Source: Chamaesiphon minutus PCC 6605 | GTDB lineage: Bacteria > Cyanobacteriota > Cyanobacteriia > Cyanobacteriales > Chamaesiphonaceae | Direction: 5' to 3' | Assembly: GCF_000317145.1 (NCBI RefSeq) | Contig: NC_019697.1 | Location: forward strand, 5,468,886 to 5,532,885 | DNA length: 64,000 nt | Shown: positions 1-9,596 of the stretch, piece after piece | Layout: each line of letters begins with the position of its first letter | Numbering within the stretch: the first letter of the stretch is position 1 | Program-made: the position numbers and the translations under genes | Notes under the pieces: model-generated | What the model was told of the DNA's origin: nothing | Seen by the model: the letters and a program-made list of their open reading frames with translations, nothing else | Databases searched by the model: none

Positions 1-963
1 ATGGCGGGTAATAAATGAATTTTCATATAATATTTCTCCATCTGATTGGCGGGTATGGATTAGTTTACACCAATTGACCTTCATTGCTGGCTGGGAGTCC
101 CTTAGAGGAATTCCATTCACATATTGATAGCTATATAATTCGCTTGAATTGCTGTTCCACTGTTTCACTTCTAGCTTTTTCACCTCGCCAATACCATCCA
201 AGTATTTCAACCAATCATAAACAGCAGTATGAGACGTTTCTAAACAGGTAAAGATAAAGTTCATTCCCGACGCTATCACCTGTTCACACATTGGTTGGTG
301 ACTGTAGAGGTCATCTCCGAGTAGAGTGATTGCTTGTCCTTGGAATTCTGGGGCATGAGTTTTGAGCCATCGTTTAGCTGCTGCCACTTCGCAGTCCTGC
401 TTCTGGTGACCATCTTGAGGTGTGATGAATTCCGGAGCTAAGGAAATTACTTGAGATTGCCCAGGCGCAACTATTACAGGCAAAATGGCACTGTGGAAGT
501 AAGTTACTGTGCCATTTTTGTGGGTACGGCTCGAACAGCATTTACAGTTGAGTTTGTGCGAGTCAAAATACTGAGTTCCATCCAGCGCAACTAGTAATCC
601 ACCGAGATATTCAAACGGTTTCAAGTGACCTTCTCGTCTTAAAGACTGATAGACGTGATTGAATACTCCAAATAGTGCTGTGGCTGAAATTTCATCCAGG
701 ATATTCCGAATTTGCGGCACTGTTGGGATTTTAATCATGCCAAACAGTGTCTGAGCATTGCTTTTGCCCTGATTGCTATTCATGTGCCGCTGATGTTCTA
801 AAAAGGATTCGCTTTGCATGAAAAACATCGAAAATGCTCCCAACACAGCATCTCTGATGGTGTATTTAGTGCCATTGCTGGCAAGGCGCGGATCTTTCAT
901 CTGAAGAATTGCTCGGTTCAGATAGACTATCAATACCCCAAAACTCAGCTTCATTGGCTCCAT
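1..963 (-). CDS. DDE-type IS transposase, cut by the window edge
   Basis: An open frame of 321 codons runs from ATG at 963 (a second ATG lies at 954) to the left edge without a stop, so only the N-terminal part is visible. The motif ALDGTQYF, then a cysteine-rich CKCC and later LGDDLYSHQPMC, resemble the first and second acidic blocks of a DDE/RNase H-fold transposase of the kind common in cyanobacterial and proteobacterial IS elements (perhaps the ISNCY group). The family assignment is from memory of motif style. No terminal inverted repeat could be recognised in the 250 bp between the start codon and the next gene. The element is probably complete beyond the edge, because no frameshift is seen. 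Confidence 0.75.
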   Translation of the reverse strand, partial: MEPMKLSFGVLIVYLNRAILQMKDPRLASNGTKYTIRDAVLGAFSMFFMQSESFLEHQRHMNSNQGKSNAQTLFGMIKIPTVPQIRNILDEISATALFGVFNHVYQSLRREGHLKPFEYLGGLLVALDGTQYFDSHKLNCKCCSSRTHKNGTVTYFHSAILPVIVAPGQSQVISLAPEFITPQDGHQKQDCEVAAAKRWLKTHAPEFQGQAITLLGDDLYSHQPMCEQVIASGMNFIFTCLETSHTAVYDWLKYLDGIGEVKKLEVKQWNSNSSELYSYQYVNGIPLRDSQPAMKVNWCKLIHTRQSDGEILYENSFITRH

Positions 964-1221
964 TCTGCTTCTCTTTTTGAAGTCTCTCTATTCTCCTGCT
1001 CACCCTACCAAGTTGTCAAAATCTGAATTTGGAATTGCTGAGTAGATAAAGATCGCGCTTTAATTGTAGAAGTTTAGTACCAAGTATTAAGCGATGGCCG
1101 ACAACATTTAAGTCACAAATGATACAATGACTTCAGTGGATCTCAAATATGAAGAGTCCCGATCGTCATTGCTACATTAATAGTCGCAAGCTATTAATTC
1201 ATAGTTTATCATTCATTATTT

Positions 1222-2661
1222 TTGATTTTCCCTTTGAAATTTCGACATTCTAGCAGTGCCGAAGGCACATCTCACTCCTCTCTTTTATATAGTTTAGCTC
1301 TTGGGAGCCTCGGTGTTGCCATTTTTTCTGGATATTGGTTTTGGTTTCGTTCTCAATCGAGAGCGCAGCCAAATTTACCACCATTATCTCAAGATGAGTC
1401 GATCCAAGTCTATTTCAATCACGATCGATCGGTAGAGTTTACCGAACCTTATCGCCGAAAAACTAGGCGTGGCATAGATTTGGCCGCAAAATTAATTGCC
1501 GCGATCGAGTCTTCGCAGTCGCAAATCGATATTGCAGTACAAGAGTTTAAGTTACCCAATATCGCTCAAGCTCTAGCAGCAAAATCGCAAGCGGGAGTCA
1601 AGGTTCGCATCATTCTCGAACACAATTATAGTCGGAGTTTGAGTGAATTGACCGCCGCCGAGATCGATGGTTTGACAGCAAGAGCGCGCGATCGATATGG
1701 AGAATATCAGAAATTAGTAGACATCGATGGTAATGGGACTCTTTCGCAAGAAGAGATTAACCAGCGGGATGCGCTCGCGATCCTCCGCAATGCCAAGATT
1801 GCGATCCTCAACGATACTGCGGATGGTTCTAAGGGTAGTGGCTTAATGCACCACAAATTTATGGTGGTAGACGGACGTCGAGTGTTGGTAACGTCGGCAA
1901 ATTGGACGATGAGCGATGTTTATGGCGATTTTCGACATCCAGAGAGCGAGGGCAATCAAAATAATCTGGTACAGCTCGAAAGTAGCGAATTAGCAGCAGC
2001 GTTTACAAATGAATTTAACCTGATGTGGGGCGATGGCACCCCTAATAATTCCAGCAGCCAATTTAAGGCACGTAAACCCGCGCGGCTACCATTTGAAGTA
2101 TCAGTTGGCACGACGCGCGTCTCGGTGCAATTTTCGCCGACTTCTAAGCAACAGGCATGGGAAGATAGTAGTAATGGCTCGATCGGCAAGTGGCTCGGTA
2201 GTAGCACGCAGCAGGTAGATTTAGCCTTATTTGTCTTTTCCGAGCCGGGATTAGCGAGTATTTTGCAAGCGCAGTCGCAGCGAGGGGTAAAGGTACAGGG
2301 ACTGATCGATCGTGAGTTTGCTTATCGCGATTATAGTTCGGCGTTGACACTGATGGGTGTAGATGGCCGGAATATCTGTCAAGCGGCGACAACTAGCGCG
2401 CAGCCACTGGCGACGATTGGCATACCGACTTTACCGACTGGCGATTTACTCCATCATAAATTTGCAGTTATCGATCGACGTACCGTAATTACAGGTTCGC
2501 ATAATTGGTCGAATGCCGCCAACTATAGTAATGATGAAACTCTATTAGTCATTCAAAATAATCCTACCGTCGCCGCACATTTCGATCGCGAATTCGAGCG
2601 ACTTTATGAAGGTGTTGTTGTCGGACTCCCGGCACGACTGAAGAGTAAGCGTTGTGGGTAA
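1222..2661 (+). CDS. Phospholipase D-like protein with an embedded EF-hand loop
   Basis: This 479-residue protein has two HxK(x4)D motifs: H210-K212-D217 in MHHKFMVVD and H411-K413-D418 in LLHHKFAVID. Each is followed by the SANW or SHNWS signature of PLD-superfamily phosphodiesterases. One transmembrane helix at about 20-42 suggests a membrane-anchored or exported enzyme. Between the first strand and the first HKD motif sits a textbook calcium-binding EF-hand loop (D167, D169, N171, T173, S175, E178). The start is TTG at 1222; no ATG lies near, so the start is uncertain. The substrate (phospholipid or nucleic acid) cannot be told. The gene stands alone and is followed by heptamer repeats. 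Confidence 0.85.
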   Translation: MIFPLKFRHSSSAEGTSHSSLLYSLALGSLGVAIFSGYWFWFRSQSRAQPNLPPLSQDESIQVYFNHDRSVEFTEPYRRKTRRGIDLAAKLIAAIESSQSQIDIAVQEFKLPNIAQALAAKSQAGVKVRIILEHNYSRSLSELTAAEIDGLTARARDRYGEYQKLVDIDGNGTLSQEEINQRDALAILRNAKIAILNDTADGSKGSGLMHHKFMVVDGRRVLVTSANWTMSDVYGDFRHPESEGNQNNLVQLESSELAAAFTNEFNLMWGDGTPNNSSSQFKARKPARLPFEVSVGTTRVSVQFSPTSKQQAWEDSSNGSIGKWLGSSTQQVDLALFVFSEPGLASILQAQSQRGVKVQGLIDREFAYRDYSSALTLMGVDGRNICQAATTSAQPLATIGIPTLPTGDLLHHKFAVIDRRTVITGSHNWSNAANYSNDETLLVIQNNPTVAAHFDREFERLYEGVVVGLPARLKSKRCG

Positions 2662-2673
2662 GGGGTAGGAAGT

Positions 2674-2767
2674 AGGGTTGAGGGTTGAGGGTTGAGGGTT
2701 GAGGCTTTAGGGTTGAGGGTTGAGGGTTGAGGGTTGAGGCTTTAGGCTTTAGGCTTTAGGCTTTAGG
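2674..2767. repeat. Heptamer tandem repeats (GGGTTGA and GGCTTTA units)
   Basis: About thirteen consecutive 7-bp units lie just after the PLD gene. They begin as GGGTTGA units, are interrupted by single GGCTTTA units, and end as four GGCTTTA units. They resemble the short tandemly repeated repetitive (STRR) heptamers known from cyanobacteria. No coding or binding function is visible. A degenerate run in the opposite orientation (CCTAAAG-like) lies at 2922-2957, just before the next gene. Confidence 0.85.
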
Positions 2768-2961
2768 TCGATCGGGATTTTTAAGATCGCGATTGAAACT
2801 ATCGATCGGATTAAAGAATATAATTAAGGCCAAATTTAGCTCGAAGCATCATTCGAGCTAGACGCTAGAATCATCTATACAGACTTTCTTCCATCTAAGC
2901 CGATAGATATTCTTTACCTAAAGCCTAACGCCCAAAGCCTAAACCCTAAATCCTAAACCAG

Positions 2962-3645
2962 ATGCACCTAATTATGTTCGACTTAGATGGCACTTTAGTT
3001 GACAGTAATCCGGTTGACTCCCAGTGTTATTTACAAGCATTAGTTGATGTGTTTGGCTTCGATCTCGATAAGATCGATCGAAATTGGGGGAATTACCCGC
3101 ACGTTACGGATGCAGGTATTTTACAAACACTTTGTCAGGTAGAATTAGGGCGCGTACCGACGGCGATCGAGATTGGTGATTATCAATGCCGATTCTTAGA
3201 ATTACTAGTCCTTGCTGTCAGCCAAAAATCGCTACAATCGATCGAAGGTGCCAGCGAGATTTTAGAGTATTTGAGTATGGATGATAACTACGCGATCGCC
3301 TTAGCAACTGGCGCGTGGAAACAAACAGCAGACTTTAAGCTTCAACAAACTAGACTAGATGGCATAATTTCACCGATGGCTTATGCCGATGATGCCCACG
3401 CACGGGTAGAAATCATGAAATTTGCCGAGCGAAGATCGCTCGAATTCTACCGACAGTCTCAGTTTGAAACAGTGACTTATATTGGGGATGGCGTCTGGGA
3501 TGGAATCGCATCAAAACAATTAAATTATAATTTCATCGGAATTGGAACGGGAAAACGAGCTGTAGATTTACTTGCAACTGGCGCGCGATCTGTCTTTCCA
3601 CACTATCTAGATATCGGCGGAATTATGTCTGTACTCTCTACCTAA
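2962..3645 (+). CDS. HAD-superfamily hydrolase (phosphoglycolate phosphatase-like)
   Basis: This 227-residue protein starts with the HAD motif I, FDLDGTLVDS (catalytic D6 and D8). It has a helical cap insertion at about 20-90, motif II in ALATGAW, and a C-terminal IGDGVWDG that serves as motif IV. It is a soluble phosphatase or phosphatase-like enzyme. The substrate is not evident, and no neighbouring pathway gene points to one. Its length is normal for the Gph/PGMB subgroup. The start at 2962 is the first ATG and places the catalytic aspartate at the expected distance. Confidence 0.85.
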   Translation: MHLIMFDLDGTLVDSNPVDSQCYLQALVDVFGFDLDKIDRNWGNYPHVTDAGILQTLCQVELGRVPTAIEIGDYQCRFLELLVLAVSQKSLQSIEGASEILEYLSMDDNYAIALATGAWKQTADFKLQQTRLDGIISPMAYADDAHARVEIMKFAERRSLEFYRQSQFETVTYIGDGVWDGIASKQLNYNFIGIGTGKRAVDLLATGARSVFPHYLDIGGIMSVLST

Positions 3646-3683
3646 ATAGTAGTATTGCTTAAATTATTATCAAATAATAGCTA

Positions 3684-4529
3684 ATGACTTTAAACTATCA
3701 GATCTTGTCTCAGCTTTCTAGTTGGAAAGATCCACTCATTCCGGTAATTGCTGATGATATCGGTCGAATTGCGTGGAATACTTTTCTCGCGCTAGTACCG
3801 TTAACTTTGAGCTTTTTCTTATTCTACAAACCTCGATCGCGAGTATTTTGCTGGAGTACTTATATTTTACTGGGCTTAAGTTTTGTTGTCGGTATTAAAA
3901 AATACAATGATGGGAATTTACTTGTAGCTTTAGAAAGAATCGTATTCTCTTTATGGGGCGTCAGACTGGTTTTTATCGCAATTGCACTTGGCGCGATCTC
4001 CATATTACTTATTCTCGATCGACGGTTGCGAGATCCGCGAGAGCGCAAACAGTCAATTTTTTGGTGGATCGGCTTATTTTTATTTGTGGTAATTTTACCA
4101 AATGCTCCATATATCCTGACTGATATCATCCATTTTTACGATGCAGTTCGCGAGATCGCTTCAGCCTGGATGATTACTTTAGTTATCGTACCGATTTATA
4201 TTATCTTTATCGGTACGGGTTGGTTTTCTTATGTATTCTCACTGGTTAATTTAGATGTCTATTTTAGTAAGAATCATTGGGAACGCTACGTAAATATTAC
4301 TGAATTAAGTCTACATGTATTATGTGCGATTGGGATTTATATCGGTAGATTCTTGCGTTTTAATAGCTGGAGCTTGGTTACCCAACCCAAACATTTTCTC
4401 AGCATTCTCCCCGGCGAATTAATCGGTAAATTTCCCTTGGTTGTAATTCTCTTAACTATCGCTATTATTGCGGGTTTGTACGCGCTCTGCAAACCTCTCG
4501 TTGCCAAGTCTTCGCTCTATCGAGAATAA
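3684..4529 (+). CDS. DUF1361 multi-pass membrane protein
   Basis: A 281-residue integral membrane protein with about seven hydrophobic helices. The motif LPNAPYILTDIIHF in the middle is the hallmark of the DUF1361 family. The function is unknown. The gene follows the HAD hydrolase by 38 bp on the same strand, so co-transcription is possible, although short repeats separate most genes in this genome. The 3' end is followed at 4533-4572 by CCTAAAG heptamers. Confidence 0.8.
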   Translation: MTLNYQILSQLSSWKDPLIPVIADDIGRIAWNTFLALVPLTLSFFLFYKPRSRVFCWSTYILLGLSFVVGIKKYNDGNLLVALERIVFSLWGVRLVFIAIALGAISILLILDRRLRDPRERKQSIFWWIGLFLFVVILPNAPYILTDIIHFYDAVREIASAWMITLVIVPIYIIFIGTGWFSYVFSLVNLDVYFSKNHWERYVNITELSLHVLCAIGIYIGRFLRFNSWSLVTQPKHFLSILPGELIGKFPLVVILLTIAIIAGLYALCKPLVAKSSLYRE

Positions 4530-4532
4530 GCT

Positions 4533-4572
4533 ACACACCTAACACCTAAAGCCTAAAGCCTAAAGCCTAAAA
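4533..4572. repeat. CCTAAAG heptamer run
   Basis: Four to five copies of the heptamer CCTAAAG (reverse of CTTTAGG) lie immediately after the DUF1361 stop codon. This is the same unit found at 2674, 10114, 44067 and 53027, here on the other strand. Confidence 0.8.
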
Positions 4573-4683
4573 CCCGCTCCATTGACCTATGTTGTGGATG
4601 TTGCTAAGACGATCTTTAGATTTGAACACTATTCCGACCTAAATATAGTAGAATACAGTAGATATATTTTTAGAGGCAACGTC

Positions 4684-5745
4684 ATGACGGTCAGCCAACG
4701 GGTGACAAGATCGATTCTTCGTAGGAGACAGGCGATCGCAGGAGTAATTATTGGTGCGGGTTTGAGCCTAAATTTGGCAGCTTGTGGCAACAGTAGTAAC
4801 ACTTCCCAGTCTGGTACGGGACAAAAGAAGGATGTCGAAATTACCCTCGTTGGCTATGCGGTACCCAAAGCCGCTCACGATGTAATTATTAGAAAGTTTG
4901 CCGCCAAATGGCAGCAAGAGCAAAACCAGAAAGTTACCTTCAAGCAAACATATGGTGGTTCTGGCTCGCAAACCCGCGCTGTAATTGATGGTTTACCTGC
5001 CGATATCGTGCATTTAGCGGTGGGTAGCGATGTCGATAAACTAGCCCAATCTTCTCTGGTAGCACCAGATTGGCAGAAGAAGTTACCCAATAATGCTATT
5101 GTCGCGCGTAGCGTCGTCGCGATCGTCACCCGTCCTGGCAATCCCAAGCAAATTAAATCTTTTGCAGATTTGGCTCGTCCCGATGTCAAATGGGTAACCG
5201 CCAACCCTAAAACCTCTGGCGGTGCGCGGTGGAATTTCTTAGCATTGTGGAATAGTGCGATTAAAGCTGGCGGAAATGAAGCTAAAGCTGCCGAACTTGT
5301 AACTAACGCCTTCAAAAACGTCGTCGTGCAGCCTAAAGATGCCCGCGAAGCAACTGACGCTTTTGCCAAACAGGGACAGGGTGATGCTTTATTAAACTAT
5401 GAAAATGAGACTATTTTTGCCAAAGAAAGAGGTCAAGCACTCGATTATGTAGTGCCGGATGTGAATATTTCGATCGAAAGTCCAGTGGCAATTGTCGATA
5501 AAAATGTCGAGAAACATGGCAATCGCGAAGTCGTCGAAGCTTTTGCCAGGTATATGTTTTCGCCCGAATCGCAAGCCGAATTTGTGAAGTTAGGTTATCG
5601 CCCAGCAGCGACCATTGCAGATCCGCGCTTCCCGCAGGTGAAAACGCTAACTACTATCGCCGAATATGGCGGTTGGAATGCCGTCCAGAAGAAATTCTTT
5701 GAGGATGGAGGTGTTTACGACAAAATTGAAGCTGGTAAGAAATAG
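4684..5745 (+). CDS. sbpA: Sulfate ABC transporter substrate-binding lipoprotein
   Basis: This protein of 353 residues is exported to the periplasm. A lipoprotein signal with lipobox LAAC (C34) follows an RRR-rich n-region. The mature part carries the sulfate-binding family signatures: FKQTYGGSGSQTRAV, GLPADIVHLA, NPKTSGGARWNFLA and LLNYENE. It should deliver sulfate (or thiosulfate) to a CysTWA permease, but no cysT, cysW or cysA lies in the window. I chose ATG 4684, which follows the purine-rich AGAGGCAACGTC, over an in-frame TTG at 4582, because the signal peptide begins there. Confidence 0.9.
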   Translation: MTVSQRVTRSILRRRQAIAGVIIGAGLSLNLAACGNSSNTSQSGTGQKKDVEITLVGYAVPKAAHDVIIRKFAAKWQQEQNQKVTFKQTYGGSGSQTRAVIDGLPADIVHLAVGSDVDKLAQSSLVAPDWQKKLPNNAIVARSVVAIVTRPGNPKQIKSFADLARPDVKWVTANPKTSGGARWNFLALWNSAIKAGGNEAKAAELVTNAFKNVVVQPKDAREATDAFAKQGQGDALLNYENETIFAKERGQALDYVVPDVNISIESPVAIVDKNVEKHGNREVVEAFARYMFSPESQAEFVKLGYRPAATIADPRFPQVKTLTTIAEYGGWNAVQKKFFEDGGVYDKIEAGKK

Positions 5746-5772
5746 TTAAAGCATCCGATACCAATAGCCTAG

Positions 5773-5817
5773 TAGTATACCGCGTAAAAATAGTAACTAG
5801 ATTTACGCCGTATACTA
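5773..5817. terminator. Palindrome between convergent genes, possible bidirectional terminator
   Basis: An inverted repeat with arms TAGTATACCGCGTAAA and TTTACGCCGTATACTA (one base skipped) surrounds a 13-bp loop. It lies between the convergent sbpA and DUF2330 genes. Neither arm is followed by a long T run, so it may be a weak terminator or a dispersed palindrome. Confidence 0.5.
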
Positions 5818-5838
5818 TTAATCTATTTAAAGCGACAA

Positions 5839-7224
5839 TTATTTATCGTTCCAAACATTCCGCCAAAATGGAGTCGTTCCTTCGGCTTTTTTAGGCTGAG
5901 TAATCGAGAAGTCCATCTTAGTGTAGATATCGCGAATACTCCAGCCAGTAAGATTGGCTAAAGTGCCTGCTTCTTGCTCTAATCTCGCTTGGAGAGACTG
6001 TTTGTATCTTTTGCCAGCATCACAACTAAGATTACCTTTAAATGGATGACGCATTACATAACGACCTTGGAAATTTTCTTGGTTTCCAGTTTCTTGAAAC
6101 ATTAAATCTTCAGGAAATTTGTTGCGAGTATAACGAACGTGAACGCGCGTGATAAAAGTATTGCCAAAAGCGATCGGGCGACGAGAACGAATTGACGGTT
6201 GGCTCGATGGATCGCTATTCCCTTCCCAGAATACGCCAGCTTCTCTCAATTCGGTTTGATTTGGCGGGTCGCTCGAACAAGGATCGCAGTTAGATACATT
6301 CCAAGCATATTCCAAGAAGGCAACTTTCTTCTGTTCGCGCTCGTAGATTCGTTGAAATGTTGCTTTATAGAAATCTCCAAATTCTGACTTAACAAACTCT
6401 GGCACTGATTTATCAGTTGGGATTTTTACAGTTCGATAATTAGTCAGTTCGACTCGTCCTTTGGGAGAAAGTACATATACGACCAAATCTTGCTCGCCGC
6501 GAGAATTAATCATCCCCAAGCGGATCGGGAGCATAAATTTAGGGGATTCGTAAGCGATCTGAAGCGGACGTAATAGTTGATAGCCCGATTTGTCGAATTC
6601 TTGGAGGTCGATTTTGGCGACAAAGAATTTGAGTTTTTGTTTGATATATGGACTTAATAATTCACTTGCACCTTTTGGAATATTGTAGCCATTTTGCCGC
6701 AGCCATGTTTCTAATCCGTCGGATTGTTTGGCACTAAGAATGACAATATCATATTCATTTACTTTAAACGTATCTTCAACTGTTACGCCTAAATTTCCTT
6801 GAGCTTTTCTAGCTCTTTGGATAGGTGCAGCCGCTGACGGTACTGCTCTAGTGTCGGTTGCTGATTCATTCAATCGTGTATCCGCACAAGGATCGGGGTC
6901 GAAATATTCGACTAGTCGCGGTTGACTGAAGGCATCTAATTTTTCGATCGTGGTGCGTTTGCCCACATGGACTTGTTCTTTTTTAATTGCGACTGGAACT
7001 GGTACCACCATCGCAAAATCTTTGATTGCTCCTTGAAAATCATTCGCCATTGTCAGGATGGTTCGATCGCCATTACGAGCGATGATTACTTGCGATGCTT
7101 TATTAAATAGTTTAGCATCAGCTCCACCGACATAGAAGCCGCAAAAAGCCAGTGCTTGAGTCGCGCAGGCAAGAACGAGAATACATGCAAGGCAGAGGCT
7201 AATAATAATTTGAGATATCTTCAT
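5839..7224 (-). CDS. DUF2330 exported protein
   Basis: A 461-residue protein with an N-terminal signal peptide (hydrophobic residues 5-25, cleavage near ALAF). The family motif FCGFYVGGADAKLFN follows, then ILTMANDFQG and FAMVVPVPV, which mark DUF2330. The function is unknown. The protein is likely periplasmic or surface-located. It lies 149 bp downstream of an RnfD-like membrane protein on the same strand; I recall this pairing in other cyanobacteria, but I cannot verify it here. Confidence 0.85.
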   Translation of the reverse strand: MKISQIIISLCLACILVLACATQALAFCGFYVGGADAKLFNKASQVIIARNGDRTILTMANDFQGAIKDFAMVVPVPVAIKKEQVHVGKRTTIEKLDAFSQPRLVEYFDPDPCADTRLNESATDTRAVPSAAAPIQRARKAQGNLGVTVEDTFKVNEYDIVILSAKQSDGLETWLRQNGYNIPKGASELLSPYIKQKLKFFVAKIDLQEFDKSGYQLLRPLQIAYESPKFMLPIRLGMINSRGEQDLVVYVLSPKGRVELTNYRTVKIPTDKSVPEFVKSEFGDFYKATFQRIYEREQKKVAFLEYAWNVSNCDPCSSDPPNQTELREAGVFWEGNSDPSSQPSIRSRRPIAFGNTFITRVHVRYTRNKFPEDLMFQETGNQENFQGRYVMRHPFKGNLSCDAGKRYKQSLQARLEQEAGTLANLTGWSIRDIYTKMDFSITQPKKAEGTTPFWRNVWNDK

Positions 7225-7373
7225 TAGGGGATAGGGGATAGTTGATAGTGGATCGGGGATAATCGATCGCTATTACATGGATCTGTAGGGGCGGGTTTAT
7301 GAGATCGATGCCATTTTTACGGAAGATTTCAAACAAAACCGCCATCCCCCACTAGTAATCGATCGATCTAAAT

Positions 7374-8189
7374 CTAAATTTTAGATATTTTTAACTCACT
7401 AGAAGATTGCCATTCAAATTGTGAGGCCAATCGAAGTTTGTCCAGCAAAATAGTTAGTGGTGAGATGACAAATAAGGCAATAAATACAGCCTCATTAATA
7501 TAAAAATAGTTACGGAGAATAAATGTCAAACAGGCGATGGCGATCGCCCAGACGATCCGAGTCGATCGAGCGTTGGGAATCGAGCGTGGATCGGTAATCA
7601 TAAATAGCGCAAATAATAATAACGAACCGCTCATTAGTTTATGAACGCAGACATCCCACGTCCATCCCAGCCAGATATTTCTGGCAACTTCTAATAAAGC
7701 ATAACTCCCAAAAAAAGCAACGCTGGTATCCCATCTACCGACACGATTGAGGACGATGCCGCCCAAACCGAGAAATAGTAATAAATACCACCAATCATCA
7801 CCCCATTGTCCTGGAGAAACCCAGGCATCAGGTGTCAAGATGAGAGCGGCCATAATACCAAAATTAGCTGGATTGAACCAGTGCTTTTTGTTGCTTGTAA
7901 AGATGAATTTACTAGCGACCGCGAGTACTCCAGCTAATACCATCGTACTCACTCGATCGGCACGTAATAATAATGACAAACCTAAGCTGGTAATTAGAGC
8001 ACTTTTAAGAGTGGGTAAAGGATTTTTAGTAGGCTCAAACAAGCCTGTCAATACTAGCTGAGTCACACAACAGCTAGTAATTAAACTTAATATTAGTTCT
8101 GGTTTAATCGACCAATCCCTGGCAATAATACCCAACCCCAGAAAGGTACCTAAAAATACGATTTGGTAAACTCGCGGATCGCTAAACAT
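7374..8189 (-). CDS. RnfD/NqrB-like integral membrane protein
   Basis: An integral membrane protein of about 271 residues with eight or so hydrophobic helices. Typical RnfD/NqrB pieces are visible: KNPLPTLKSALITSLGLSLLLR, a KHWFNPANFGI motif, and FMITDPRSIPNARSTRI near the end. In Rnf/Nqr complexes this subunit carries flavin and moves ions. Here no other Rnf subunits are present, so it is probably a stand-alone homologue. ATG 8189 was chosen; an in-frame TTG at 8258 would add 23 residues. Confidence 0.75.
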   Translation of the reverse strand: MFSDPRVYQIVFLGTFLGLGIIARDWSIKPELILSLITSCCVTQLVLTGLFEPTKNPLPTLKSALITSLGLSLLLRADRVSTMVLAGVLAVASKFIFTSNKKHWFNPANFGIMAALILTPDAWVSPGQWGDDWWYLLLFLGLGGIVLNRVGRWDTSVAFFGSYALLEVARNIWLGWTWDVCVHKLMSGSLLLFALFMITDPRSIPNARSTRIVWAIAIACLTFILRNYFYINEAVFIALFVISPLTILLDKLRLASQFEWQSSSELKISKI

Positions 8190-8279
8190 ATTTTCGATCG
8201 AGATGACGCTGCCATTCAAGATACAAGCTCTAGCGATCGAGTTCCCGATATTTGACAAATAACTTTAGAATCTAAAACA

Positions 8280-9245
8280 TTAATAAATCTCGTCCCCAGG
8301 CAAATAATTTTTAGCAGGGAGAGCTGCGGCATTTAAAAATTGGAGCTGCTGGTATAACATACCAACCAGGGGCAATTCTACACCTCGATCGTGGGCAAAT
8401 TGGAGCGGCGTGCCGAACATTGCCGCGATTTCTAAGGGTCTACCTGAGTCGTAGTCAATTTTCATACTCGTGCGATAGGGCTTCATCTTAAGGGTATATG
8501 CCAGCATTTGCTCGATAAACTCCTCACTAATATCGCGATCGCACGCACTAGCGGCTAGTTTCACCTCGTGCATGAGTTGTGCCACTAGCACGCTAGTATG
8601 GGGATCTGCCATCAATCGATCGGTAGTAGCATTGAGGACAACTGACAGCCCATTGTAGGGGATATTCCAGACCAGTTTTTGCCACCGGACGAGGAGAAGA
8701 TCTGCACACAGAGAAATCGCCACACCAGCATTCCGAAAATCGGTGGCGATCTCAGCCATCATTTGCGTAATTGGCGTGGCTTGGTAGCCATCTGCATAGG
8801 CACCCAGCTTGATTTCACCATAGTCGAGATGGTGGATGCGTCCGGGGGCAACTTTGTTGGAGCAGATAAAACACAATCCACCGACAATTGCACGATCGGG
8901 TAAGATTTTAGCGATTGCGGCTTCAGTCCCCAACCCATTTTGGAGGACGAGAATGACCGAATCAGATTTGACTAAATTTGGTAAGATATCGGGCAAGAGC
9001 CGATTGTGAGTAGTCTTGAGACAGATAACGATGACATCGCAAGCAGGCATTCGACAAGCCCTGTCATAAGCATTGACAGATGGTAAAGTGAAGTCACCAT
9101 CGATCGATTCAATTACCAGTCCCGACTGTTTGACATGCTGGTAATCGCTGTTGAGCAAAAAATGTACGTCCAAACCAGCCCGTTGGAGTTTGGCTCCATA
9201 AAAGCCTCCCAGCGCACCCGTTCCGACAATTGCGTAAGTTTTCAT
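8280..9245 (-). CDS. panE: 2-dehydropantoate 2-reductase family protein
   Basis: This 321-residue enzyme begins with the Rossmann motif YAIVGTGALGGFYGAKL for NADPH binding. It continues with ICLKTTHN and LVLQNGLG, typical of ApbA/PanE ketopantoate reductases. In the C-terminal domain the catalytic lysine is in RWQKLVWN, and the DYDSGRPLEI segment is also characteristic. It would reduce ketopantoate to pantoate in the pantothenate pathway, although many paralogues act on other 2-oxoacids. An in-frame ATG at 9311 lies inside GGGGATT-type repeats; the start at 9245 gives the canonical N-terminus. Confidence 0.85.
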   Translation of the reverse strand: MKTYAIVGTGALGGFYGAKLQRAGLDVHFLLNSDYQHVKQSGLVIESIDGDFTLPSVNAYDRACRMPACDVIVICLKTTHNRLLPDILPNLVKSDSVILVLQNGLGTEAAIAKILPDRAIVGGLCFICSNKVAPGRIHHLDYGEIKLGAYADGYQATPITQMMAEIATDFRNAGVAISLCADLLLVRWQKLVWNIPYNGLSVVLNATTDRLMADPHTSVLVAQLMHEVKLAASACDRDISEEFIEQMLAYTLKMKPYRTSMKIDYDSGRPLEIAAMFGTPLQFAHDRGVELPLVGMLYQQLQFLNAAALPAKNYLPGDEIY

Positions 9246-9459
9246 ACTCGTGGATTGGGGATTGAAGATTGGGATCGGGGATTGGGGATTGTCTATTTTT
9301 TTAGGTGGCAAGTGAGTCGCGTGCTAACTTGTCGATCCTATCTCGAACTATGATGGAGAGCAAAGCTGGTTGTAAAAAATTCGACCGTTACTCTCGATCG
9401 AAATAACTAGAACAAAGCGGCATAAGTTTAGATTACTAACTCTCCACTGTCTTATCTTG

Positions 9460-9551
9460 ACGCACACAACCTCCCGGTCGTTGGCGGAGCCTTCCCGAAG
9501 GGATCTGCGTCGCTGTCTCGCATAATCCGGGAGGTTTCCTCCCGGCTGCTC
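9460..9551. repeat. Palindromic dispersed repeat with a CGTTGGCG core
   Basis: The block carries GACGCACACAACCTCCCGG, then a core TCGTTGGCGGAGCC...GGGA at 9478-9503, then GCATAATCCGGGAGG and TTTCCTCCCGGCTGC. Outer arms (CTCCCGG and CCGGGAG) pair. The same modules recur at 51543-51720, where a second palindrome is inserted. The core recurs in two tRNA genes near 18 kb and in a coding sequence near 51.8 kb. Confidence 0.75.
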
Positions 9552-9596
9552 CCCGCTCCCCGCAACATAGTATTAATTTACGCCAAAGACTTAGTT

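Noticed and set aside
814-1026. Plus-strand 70-residue frame opposite the transposase start
   Set aside because: It is antisense to the transposase coding sequence and has no motif.
2669-2790. CRISPR-like array near the PLD gene
   Set aside because: Units are 7 bp with no spacers, so it is a tandem repeat and not CRISPR. No cas genes or spaced direct repeats were seen anywhere in the window.
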